Source: Actinomadura violacea (GTDB taxonomy: Bacteria; Actinomycetota; Actinomycetes; Streptosporangiales; Streptosporangiaceae). From it: 64,000 bases of DNA. Location: NCBI RefSeq assembly GCF_017573465.1, contig NZ_JAGEPF010000010.1, positions 186,001 through 250,000 on the forward strand, written 5' to 3'. Within the stretch, counting starts at the first letter, position 1; each line of letters opens with the position of its first letter. Positions 57,568-64,000 of this stretch are shown here, one piece after another. Under the pieces are notes generated by a model that made no database searches, was not told the DNA's origin, and saw only the letters and a program-made list of their open reading frames with translations. The position numbers and the translations under genes are program-made.

Positions 57568-58878
57568 TCAGTCGCCGAAGACCTGGCGGGTGTAGGGGTT
57601 GGCGAAGCGGCGGTCGGGGTCGAGCTCGTCGCGCAGCCGCTGGAAGTCGCCGAACCGCGGGTAGACCTTCTCCAGGTAGGTGGCGTCGCGGGTGTGGAGC
57701 TTGCCCCAGTGCGGGCGGCCGTCGAGGGCCGTGAGGAGGTCCTCGATGCCGCGGAAGTACTCCTGGTGGCGGTCCTTGTAGTAGACGTGGACGGCGATGA
57801 ACGCGCTGCGGCGGCCGTGGGCCATCGACAGCCAGGCGTCCTCCTCGGGGAGCAGCCGCACCTCGATCGGGAAGCTGATCCGCCAGTCCTTGCGGGAGAA
57901 CAGGGAGCGCAGCTCGCGCAGCGCGGGGACGAGCTCCTCGCGCGGGATCGCGTACTCCTGCTCCTTGAACCGGACGGTCCGGGGGCTGGTGAACACCTTG
58001 TAGGAGGCGTCGGTGTAGGTGCGGGCGCCGAGCGCCTTGGCGGAGATGCCGTTGACGAACGGCGTGGTGGCCGGGGCCGCGTGGGTCAGCCGGTTGACGG
58101 CGCCGAAGACGGAGTTGGACAGGAACTCGTCGTCCAGCCAGTGCTTGAACTTCGACAGCGGCTGCGCCGGACCCTCGGCGCGGTTGTTGCGCTTGGTGAG
58201 GCAGCCCTCGGTGTGCGGGAACCAGTAGAACTCGAAGTGCTCGTTGGCGTCGTCGAACTCGTCGACGCGGGCGAGGACCTCGTCCCACTTCATCGGCTCC
58301 TCCTGCGCGCGCAGGAGGAAGGACGGCACGGTCTTCCAGGTGATGGCGGTGACGACGCCGAGGGCGCCGAGGCCGGCGCGGGCGGCGTCGAACAGCTCGG
58401 GGCGCTCGTCGGGCGAGCAGGTGACGGTGGAGCCGTCGGCGAGGACGAGTTCGAGGGCGGCGACCTGGGAGGCCAGGCCCGCGGCGTCGCGCCCGGTGCC
58501 GTGGGTGGCGGTCTGCAGGGCGCCCGCGACGGTCTGCTCCTGGATGTCGCCCATGTTGGCCAGGGCCAGGGCGTGCTCGGCGAGGACGCGGTTGAACACG
58601 TGCAGCGGCAGCCCGGCCTCGACGGTGACCAGGCCGGTCGCGGTGTCGACGGAGCGGACGGCGGTGAGCGCGTCCGGGCGCAGCAGCAAGCCCTCGGCGA
58701 CGGCGGCGCCGGTGAAGGAGTGGCCGGTGCCGGTCATGCGGACGGTGAGGCCGTCGGAGGCGGCGGACCGGACGGCCGCGGCCACCTCGGCGGTGCTGCC
58801 GGGGGTCGCGACGGAGTGCGGGGTGGCCTGCTGGTTTCCCGCCCAGTTCTGCCACTTCTGGTGGGTCACGGGTGACAT
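57568..58878 (-). CDS. FAD-linked sugar-1,4-lactone oxidase
   Basis: The 436-residue protein has an N-terminal FAD-binding VAO/PCMH domain (about 15-175), with TGTGHSFTGAAV near 50-61 and VAGALQTATHGTG near 117-129, and a C-terminal ALO domain ending with the family hallmark GRPHWGKLHTRDATYL near 386-401. It resembles D-arabinono-1,4-lactone or L-gulonolactone oxidases, which oxidise sugar lactones to ascorbate-type products with O2 or another acceptor. The next leftward gene, an MFS protein, ends 9 bases from its start. Confidence 0.88.
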   Translation of the reverse strand: MSPVTHQKWQNWAGNQQATPHSVATPGSTAEVAAAVRSAASDGLTVRMTGTGHSFTGAAVAEGLLLRPDALTAVRSVDTATGLVTVEAGLPLHVFNRVLAEHALALANMGDIQEQTVAGALQTATHGTGRDAAGLASQVAALELVLADGSTVTCSPDERPELFDAARAGLGALGVVTAITWKTVPSFLLRAQEEPMKWDEVLARVDEFDDANEHFEFYWFPHTEGCLTKRNNRAEGPAQPLSKFKHWLDDEFLSNSVFGAVNRLTHAAPATTPFVNGISAKALGARTYTDASYKVFTSPRTVRFKEQEYAIPREELVPALRELRSLFSRKDWRISFPIEVRLLPEEDAWLSMAHGRRSAFIAVHVYYKDRHQEYFRGIEDLLTALDGRPHWGKLHTRDATYLEKVYPRFGDFQRLRDELDPDRRFANPYTRQVFGD

Positions 58879-58887
58879 GCGCCGACT

Positions 58888-60099
58888 CTACTCGGCAATC
58901 GATCGTGAGGAAAGTTCACGTTTACTGAGGGTGCGGGAACCGGCCAGCCCGACCAGCGCGGCCGCCACCGCCGACCCCAGCGGGACCAGGAACGCGGCGT
59001 GCGCGCCGTAGGCGTCCACGACCCGCCCCGCCAGCGACGACCCGGCCGCCACCCCGACCCCGACCGACGTCGAGACCAGCGCCAGGCCCTCGGTCAGCTG
59101 GTGCTGCGGGACGAGCCGCTCCACCAGCCCGTAGCCGGGGATGATCGTCGGCGAGATCGCCAGGCCGGAGAAGAAGACCACGGCCATCATCAGCCACAGT
59201 TTCCCGACCAGGACGGGCGGGACGAGCCCGGCCGTCAGCAGGCCGAGGCCGGCGAGGAAGCGGCGGGCGAGCGGGCGCCGCCAGTGCCGCGCGCCGTACC
59301 AGAGCGCCGCGGCGCCGCTGCCGAGCGCGTAGCAGCCGAGCAGCACGCCGGCCAGCGCCTTGTGCCCCTGCTCCTGGGCGAACGCGACGCCGCTGACGTC
59401 GATCGCGCCGAACACCATGCCGAGCGCGAGGAACACCGGCGTGATCACGACGACGCCGGGGTTGCGGAACACCCCGCCGCGCACCCCGGGCAGCCGCGGG
59501 CGCGGCGGCGGCTCGGTGCCGCGCTGCGCGGCGAACGCCAGGCAGCCCACCAGCGTGCAGGCCGCCGCCGCGCCGATGCCCGCCGCCGGGTGCACCCCGG
59601 TGGCCAGCGCCGTGACGACCAGCGGCCCGGTGACGAAGATGCCCTCGTCCACGACGGACTCGAACGAGAACGCGGTGTGCAGCCGGGTGGGGGAGTCGCG
59701 CAGCAGGTGCGACCAGCGCGCCCGCACCCACGCGCCGAGCGACACCTGCGTCAGCCCGGCGGCCGCCGCGGCGGGGAACAGCGTCCACGCCGGCATCCCG
59801 GCCAGCGCGAAGACGATCACCACGGTGAAGCTCGCGACGTTGGCGAGCACGAGCGGCACCAGCACGCGGCGCTGCCCGTACCGGTCGGCGTACCGGGCGC
59901 TGAGCGGGGCGCCCACCGCGTAGGAGAGGGACAGCGTCGCGGTCACAGAGCCGGCGATACCGTACGATCCGGTAACCGCGGACACGAGAAGGACGATGCC
60001 GATCCCCACCATGGACATCGACATGCGGCCGACGAACCCGGCGGCGACGAACGGCCGGGCGCCGGGAACCGACAGCAGCTCCCGGTACGGACCGGGCAT
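58888..60099 (-). CDS. MFS transporter, 12 helices
   Basis: From ATG 60099 (GGGGAG 6 bases upstream) the 403-residue protein has the 12 hydrophobic helices of an MFS transporter, with the motif SARYADRYGQRRVLVP near 58-73 (motif A) and a regular repeat in the second half. The N-terminal motif and length point to a general sugar/drug-type carrier; no substrate is indicated. It lies upstream of the lactone oxidase and may be co-transcribed. Confidence 0.82.
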   Translation of the reverse strand: MPGPYRELLSVPGARPFVAAGFVGRMSMSMVGIGIVLLVSAVTGSYGIAGSVTATLSLSYAVGAPLSARYADRYGQRRVLVPLVLANVASFTVVIVFALAGMPAWTLFPAAAAAGLTQVSLGAWVRARWSHLLRDSPTRLHTAFSFESVVDEGIFVTGPLVVTALATGVHPAAGIGAAAACTLVGCLAFAAQRGTEPPPRPRLPGVRGGVFRNPGVVVITPVFLALGMVFGAIDVSGVAFAQEQGHKALAGVLLGCYALGSGAAALWYGARHWRRPLARRFLAGLGLLTAGLVPPVLVGKLWLMMAVVFFSGLAISPTIIPGYGLVERLVPQHQLTEGLALVSTSVGVGVAAGSSLAGRVVDAYGAHAAFLVPLGSAVAAALVGLAGSRTLSKRELSSRSIAE

Positions 60100-60220
60100 C
60101 CGCGACTCCCCTCCCCACCGGGAGGGGCGCCCCGGCCCCATCGTTCGACTTCAGCCCCATGATCACGTTACCTGGGGGAAAGAAGTGCCAAGACGTGTAA
60201 CTCACCCGTAGCGACACTCG

Positions 60221-61525
60221 TTGGGAAATGTTGTGGCTCCTCCATCAGCACCGCGCGCGGCCGAGGACGGGGCGCCGGACGCCGCGGCCCCCGCCGGGGC
60301 GGCCGCGCCGCGGACGCCCCGGCAGAGGCCGCAGAAGAAGCAGCGCAAGGGCCGGACGTCGCCGAACGCCCGGGCGGGCACGGCAAGCGGGGGCCCGCGG
60401 CGCGTCCTGCCGCTGCTCATCGCGACCATCGCCGCGCTCGCCGTCGCCAGCATGTCCGCCGGGGTGTACGCGGCGCTGACCACCGACGGCTCCAAGCCCG
60501 CCGCCTCGTCCGGCGCGCCGCACGGCGACACCCCGCCCAGCGCGGGCCAGGGCGACCCGGTGAAGGTGGTCGACGAGGGGCAGGTCGCGCCGCTGCGCCG
60601 GGTCGTCCCGCCCGACGTGCTCGCCGCCGAGGGCGGCAGCATCTCCGCCGCGAAGATCGCCAGGATCGCGAAGCTGAAGAAGGTCCGCGACGTGGTGGCG
60701 GTCGCGGGCGGGGCCGTCCAGCTTCAGGGCCGGCAGGTGAACGCGTTCGCGGTCGACCCGTCCTCGTTCCGCTCCTGGACGCCGCCCGGCACCGCGAAGA
60801 AGACCGACCTGTGGGCGGCGCTCGCCGCCGACCGTTTCGTCGTGTCGCCGGACGCCGCCAAGGAGCTCCAGCTGGCCCAGGGCTACGAGTACCCGGTCGT
60901 CGGCCGGACGATCCCGAAGCTGACCATGGGCGGCTCCGGGGACCTCGGCCTGCCCGGGATCAACATGCTGGTCAGCAAGAAGTCCGGGACGCGGATGGGG
61001 CTCGTCCCGAACGTCGCGGTGCTGGTCAACGCACCGGGGGTGAGCCCGGCGAAGGTCGTCAAGGCGGTCCGCAAGATCCTCGGCGGCGGCGCGAACGTGG
61101 TGAACCTGCACGACGCCAAGTACCAGTCGTCGGGCACCGGCGGGAAGGCGAACAGCTACCTGGACCTGTACAAGCAGGCCGCCACCACCTGCCCCGGCCT
61201 GTCCTGGACGGTGCTCGCCGCGATCGGCCAGGTCGAGAGCGACCACGGCCGCAACGCCGGCCGCTCCAGCGCGGGCGCGCTCGGCCCGATGCAGTTCATG
61301 CCGGCCACCTGGAAGATCTACGGGGTGGACGGCGACGGGGACGGCAAGGCCGACATCATGAACCCCTACGACGCCATCCCGGGCGCGGCGAAGTACCTGT
61401 GCGCGAACGGCGCGGGCCGCGGCGGCCAGCAGCTGTACCGGGCGATCTGGCACTACAACCACGCCGACTGGTACGTCCAGAAGGTCCTGAACCTGGCGAG
61501 GGCCTACGCAGCCCGCTACAGCTGA
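60221..61525 (+). CDS. Membrane-anchored lytic transglycosylase
   Basis: The start is uncertain: TTG 60221 (434 residues) or GTG 60233. The N-terminal 55 residues are basic and disordered, followed by one membrane helix (about 62-82). A linker and an alpha/beta region (about 100-310) lead to a SLT-type transglycosylase domain (about 315-430) with IGQVESDHGRNAGRSSAGALGPMQFMPATW split over 331-360: Glu of the VESDHG segment is the catalytic residue. It cleaves peptidoglycan near the membrane, for wall growth or division. Confidence 0.82.
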   Translation: MGNVVAPPSAPRAAEDGAPDAAAPAGAAAPRTPRQRPQKKQRKGRTSPNARAGTASGGPRRVLPLLIATIAALAVASMSAGVYAALTTDGSKPAASSGAPHGDTPPSAGQGDPVKVVDEGQVAPLRRVVPPDVLAAEGGSISAAKIARIAKLKKVRDVVAVAGGAVQLQGRQVNAFAVDPSSFRSWTPPGTAKKTDLWAALAADRFVVSPDAAKELQLAQGYEYPVVGRTIPKLTMGGSGDLGLPGINMLVSKKSGTRMGLVPNVAVLVNAPGVSPAKVVKAVRKILGGGANVVNLHDAKYQSSGTGGKANSYLDLYKQAATTCPGLSWTVLAAIGQVESDHGRNAGRSSAGALGPMQFMPATWKIYGVDGDGDGKADIMNPYDAIPGAAKYLCANGAGRGGQQLYRAIWHYNHADWYVQKVLNLARAYAARYS

Positions 61526-61559
61526 CCGGGCATCGGGAAGGGACTGGTTGGATGGGGGC

Positions 61560-62468
61560 ATGACGTCCCACGACGCGTTGCTTCTGCTGTCCTTCGGGGG
61601 GCCGGAGGGGCCCGAGGACGTGATCCCGTTCCTGGAGAACGTCACCCGCGGCCGCAACATCCCGCGCGAGCGGCTGGAGAGGGTGGGGGAGCACTACCAC
61701 CTGTTCGGCGGGGTCAGCCCGATCAACCGGCTGTGCCGGGAGCTGAAGGCCGCCATCGAGGCCGACTTCGCCGCCCATGACGTGGACCTGCCCGTGTACT
61801 GGGGCAACCGGAACTGGACCCCGTACCTCGCCGACACCGTCCGGCGGATGCGCGACGACGGGATCCGGCGCGCGGCGGCGTTCGTCACGTCCGCCTACAG
61901 CGGCTACTCCACCAACGACCAGTACCTGCAGGACATCGCGCGCGCACGCGAGGAGGTCCCCGGCGCGCCCGAGATCGTCAAGCTGCCCGTGTACTGCGAC
62001 CGCCCCGGCTTCCTCGACCCGTTCACGGACGCCGCCAGGGACGCGCTCGGCCGGCTCCCGGACGGGGCGCGGCTGCTGTTCACCGCGCACAGCGTCCCGC
62101 TGTCGCAGCCGAACCGCGAGCTGTACGTCGCCGAGCTGGAGGAGGCCGCCCGGACCGTCGCGGACCGCGCCGCGCCCGGCGCCCCGTGGGATCTGGTCTA
62201 CCAGAGCCGCAGCGGCCCGCCGTCCCAGCCGTGGCTGGAGCCGCAGATCACCGACCACCTGGAGAAGCTCGCCGGCGAGGGCGTCCGCGCGGTGGCGGCC
62301 GTGCCCATCGGGTTCGTCTCCGACCACATGGAGGTCAAGTACGACCTCGACGTGGAGGCGGCCGGACGCGCCGCCGAGCTGGGGATCGCGTACGTCCGGG
62401 CCGCCACGCCCGGCAGCGACCCGCGTTTCGCCGCCCTGCCGCGCCTGCTGATGGAGGAGACGAAGTGA
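61560..62468 (+). CDS. hemH: Ferrochelatase (coproporphyrin-type)
   Basis: The 302-residue protein (ATG 61560; TTG 61548 is possible) has the ferrochelatase domains with GPEGPEDVIPFLENVTRGRN near the start, YHLFGGVSPINRLCREL, SAYSGYST and the metal-site SAHS-type FTAHSVPLSQ, plus the late DHMEVKYDLDVEA with the conserved Glu. Gram-positive enzymes of this type insert Fe into coproporphyrin III (CpfC) in heme synthesis. The stop overlaps the next GTG (GTGA), so it is coupled to the inositol monophosphatase gene. Confidence 0.92.
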   Translation: MTSHDALLLLSFGGPEGPEDVIPFLENVTRGRNIPRERLERVGEHYHLFGGVSPINRLCRELKAAIEADFAAHDVDLPVYWGNRNWTPYLADTVRRMRDDGIRRAAAFVTSAYSGYSTNDQYLQDIARAREEVPGAPEIVKLPVYCDRPGFLDPFTDAARDALGRLPDGARLLFTAHSVPLSQPNRELYVAELEEAARTVADRAAPGAPWDLVYQSRSGPPSQPWLEPQITDHLEKLAGEGVRAVAAVPIGFVSDHMEVKYDLDVEAAGRAAELGIAYVRAATPGSDPRFAALPRLLMEETK

Positions 62469-63274
62469 CGCTGCCGGAGGAGCTGCTGGAGCTGGCCGCC
62501 GAGACCGCCCGGGAGGCGGGCCGGATGCTGGTCGACAAGCGCCCCGCGGACGGCCCCGACGTGGTGCAGACCAAGTCGTCCCCGACCGACGTCGTCACCC
62601 AGATGGACCGCGCCGCCGAGGCGCTGATCATCGAGCGGATCCGGGCCGCCCGCCCGGACGACGCCTTCCTCGGCGAGGAGGGCGGGGAGCAGGGCGGCGG
62701 CAGCGGCGTCCGCTGGGTGGTCGACCCGATCGACGGGACCGTCAACTACCTCTACGACCTGCCGGACTGGGCGGTCAGCATCGCCGCCGAGGTCGACGGC
62801 GTGGCGGTCGCGGGCGCGGTGGAGATGCCGCGGCGCGGCGAGTCGTACACGGCGGTACGCGGCGGCGGGGCGCTGCTGCACACCGCGTCCGGCACCCGCG
62901 AGCTGCGCGTGACGGGGCAGGTGCCGCTCGGGCAGGCCCTGGTGGCGACCGGGTTCGGGTACGACGCCGGACGGCGCGCCGCGCAGGCGCGGGTGCTCAC
63001 CGGGGTGCTCCCGGCGGTCCGGGACATCCGGCGCGGCGGGTCCTGCTGCGTGGACCTGTGCTCGCTGGCGGCCGGCCGCCTCGACGCCTACTACGAGCGC
63101 GGCGTCCAGGCGTGGGACATCGCCGCCGGCGCGCTGATCGTGCAGGAGGCGGGCGGGCGCGTCGAGGGCCTGCACGGCGCCCCGGCGAGCCCGGAGCTGA
63201 CCATGGCGGCGGGGCCGGGCACGTTCGAGGCCCTGCACGCCCTTCTGGCGCCCCTGGACCCCCTCACGGACTAG
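62465..63274 (+). CDS. Inositol monophosphatase family protein
   Basis: The GTG at 62465 overlaps the hemH stop. The 269-residue product has the IMPase signatures: FLGEEGGEQ (metal Glu), VVDPIDGTVNYLYDLPDW near 87-104 and WDIAAGALIVQEAGG near 217-231. It dephosphorylates inositol-1-phosphate or related sugar phosphates with Mg2+. In actinomycetes these enzymes supply inositol for mycothiol and phosphatidylinositol. Coupling to hemH is common in actinobacteria. Confidence 0.9.
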   Translation: MTLPEELLELAAETAREAGRMLVDKRPADGPDVVQTKSSPTDVVTQMDRAAEALIIERIRAARPDDAFLGEEGGEQGGGSGVRWVVDPIDGTVNYLYDLPDWAVSIAAEVDGVAVAGAVEMPRRGESYTAVRGGGALLHTASGTRELRVTGQVPLGQALVATGFGYDAGRRAAQARVLTGVLPAVRDIRRGGSCCVDLCSLAAGRLDAYYERGVQAWDIAAGALIVQEAGGRVEGLHGAPASPELTMAAGPGTFEALHALLAPLDPLTD

Positions 63275-63296
63275 CGGGGCGGTCCGGGAACGAGAA

Positions 63297-63322
63297 GAGC
63301 CCGGGACGGCGGTCCCGGGCTC
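63297..63322. terminator. 11-bp hairpin between convergent genes
   Basis: GAGCCCGGGAC and GTCCCGGGCTC pair around a 4-base loop (GGCG), between the inositol monophosphatase gene and the small leftward gene. Confidence 0.7.
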
Positions 63323-63337
63323 CCTGCGGTGGGCGTC

Positions 63338-63514
63338 TCAGTCGCAGCGGGGTGGTTCGACGCCGATGTCGTTGTTCGCTGCGATCCGGCGCAGTTCGTT
63401 GATCTCCTCCTGGCGGATGTCCGCCAGGTAGGTGTCGCCTTCCGCGTGGGCGCTGCGCAGCGACGCGTACGCGTCGTCGAGCCGCTGCTTGATCGTGCGT
63501 GACAACTCGCCCAT
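63338..63514 (-). CDS. Small conserved hypothetical protein (58 aa)
   Basis: The ATG at 63514 is preceded by GGGAGGAGG. The 58-residue product is a helical, charged protein with two helices (about 5-24 and 30-48) and a short Cys-containing end (VEPPRCD). Short helical proteins of this type are often encoded beside two-component genes in actinomycetes. It is divergent from the response regulator, and a regulatory or scaffold role is possible. Confidence 0.55.
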   Translation of the reverse strand: MGELSRTIKQRLDDAYASLRSAHAEGDTYLADIRQEEINELRRIAANNDIGVEPPRCD

Positions 63515-63562
63515 GGGCCTCCTCCCGGATCGTGCCCATGCCTACCCAGCCGTAGGCTGAAG

Positions 63563-63650
63563 GTAAACCTGTTCGCCGGTGCAATTTTCGCGGATCCTTG
63601 CGGCGCCAGTTAACGCGGCGCGGCCGACGGCACCTTGAACAGGTGTTTAC
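63563..63650. promoter_or_regulatory. Imperfect inverted repeat upstream of response regulator
   Basis: GTAAACCTGTTC (63563-63574) and GAACAGGTGTTTAC (63637-63650) are complementary except for a 2-base insertion in one arm and lie 62 bases apart. They sit in the gap between the divergent small gene and the response regulator and may be twin operator half-sites or a stem in the leader. Confidence 0.35.
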
Positions 63651-63722
63651 GGGCGTCTTACGACTTCCGTGGCATATCTGGACCACGGGGCGGACCGCGC
63701 CCCCACCGGAGGAGGATGCGGA

Positions 63723-64000
63723 GTGCGTGTTCTAGTCGTCGAGGACGAGCGGGTGCTCGCCGACGCGATCGCGACCGGGCTGCGCCGCGAGGCGCTGGCC
63801 GTGGACGTGGCCTACGACGGCGGCGGCGCGCTCGAGCGCGCCGGGGTGAACGAGTACGACGTGATCGTCCTGGACCGCGACCTGCCGCGGGTGCACGGCG
63901 ACGAGGTGTGCAAGCAGCTCGTCTCGCAGCGCTACCCCGCGCGGATCATCATGCTGACCGCCGCCGGGGAGCTCGACGACCGGGTCGAGGGGCTGTCCAT
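63723..64000 (+). CDS. OmpR/PhoP-type response regulator, 5' part
   Basis: GTG 63723 follows the ribosome binding site GGAGGAGG. The first 92 codons show a receiver domain: VLVVEDERVLADAIATGL with the acidic pair near residue 8, the phosphoacceptor in VIVLDRDLP (Asp about 51) and IIMLTAAG (Thr about 79). The output domain lies outside the window. A histidine kinase gene is expected downstream. Confidence 0.85.
   Translation, partial: MRVLVVEDERVLADAIATGLRREALAVDVAYDGGGALERAGVNEYDVIVLDRDLPRVHGDEVCKQLVSQRYPARIIMLTAAGELDDRVEGLS

Overview
The window is very GC-rich DNA from an actinomycete. SepH, a SARP-type regulator, a fused RNase H/phosphatase, GTG starts and tight ATGA/GTGA overlaps suggest a Streptosporangiales-like genus such as Actinomadura; the genus is an inference. 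The window splits into an integrated virus, a lipid/polyketide cluster, a small secretion-associated island and a long stretch of ordinary chromosome.

1-8.4 kb: the right-hand part of an integrated tailless virus related to tectiviruses, running off the left edge. A leftward virion operon encodes a candidate double-jelly-roll major capsid protein, a HerA/A32-type packaging ATPase, several tiny membrane proteins and unknown proteins. A divergent rightward operon encodes an AlpA-like regulator, a zinc-ribbon protein and a VRR-NUC nuclease. A leftward integrase with two small zinc-finger proteins closes the element. No tail, terminase or portal genes are visible.

8.5-25.5 kb: a rightward operon for a secondary lipid or glycolipid. 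Two large iterative polyketide/fatty-acid synthases of the PUFA-synthase style carry (i) nitronate-monooxygenase-like enoyl reductase, KS, AT, ACP and KR, and (ii) KS, AT, DH and an AcpS-like phosphopantetheinyl transferase domain. They are followed by a free ACP, an alpha/beta hydrolase, a GT1 glycosyltransferase, a membrane protein and a degenerate galactokinase-like protein. A PhaC-like hydrolase lies upstream. The overlapping starts and stops imply one transcription unit whose product is probably chain-extended, released and glycosylated.

25.5-28 kb: a leftward island of lower GC with WXG100-like, lipoprotein and two YbaB/EbfC-like genes, probably acquired. 28.3-33.6 kb: CGNR zinc-finger protein, small conserved proteins, a PPOX-fold protein, the conserved trio Nif3 / zinc-ribbon coiled coil / RNase H-phosphatase, and the RNase P RNA gene (rnpB).

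33.6-50 kb: GlxA-type regulator and cupin, VOC protein, secreted repeat-rich cupredoxin-like protein, SulP transporter fused to a beta-carbonic anhydrase, a disordered membrane-anchored protein, a PEBP lipoprotein, a type II NADH dehydrogenase preceded by a near-perfect Rex operator, a SARP/NB-ARC/TPR regulator, and a duplicated Lrp regulator divergent from an MFS pump. 50-64 kb: palindrome cluster, DrrAB-type ABC exporter, two bacterial PH-domain membrane proteins, SepH, a repeat-containing membrane protein, a sugar-lactone oxidase, an MFS transporter, a lytic transglycosylase, ferrochelatase, inositol monophosphatase and the start of an OmpR-type response regulator cut by the window end.
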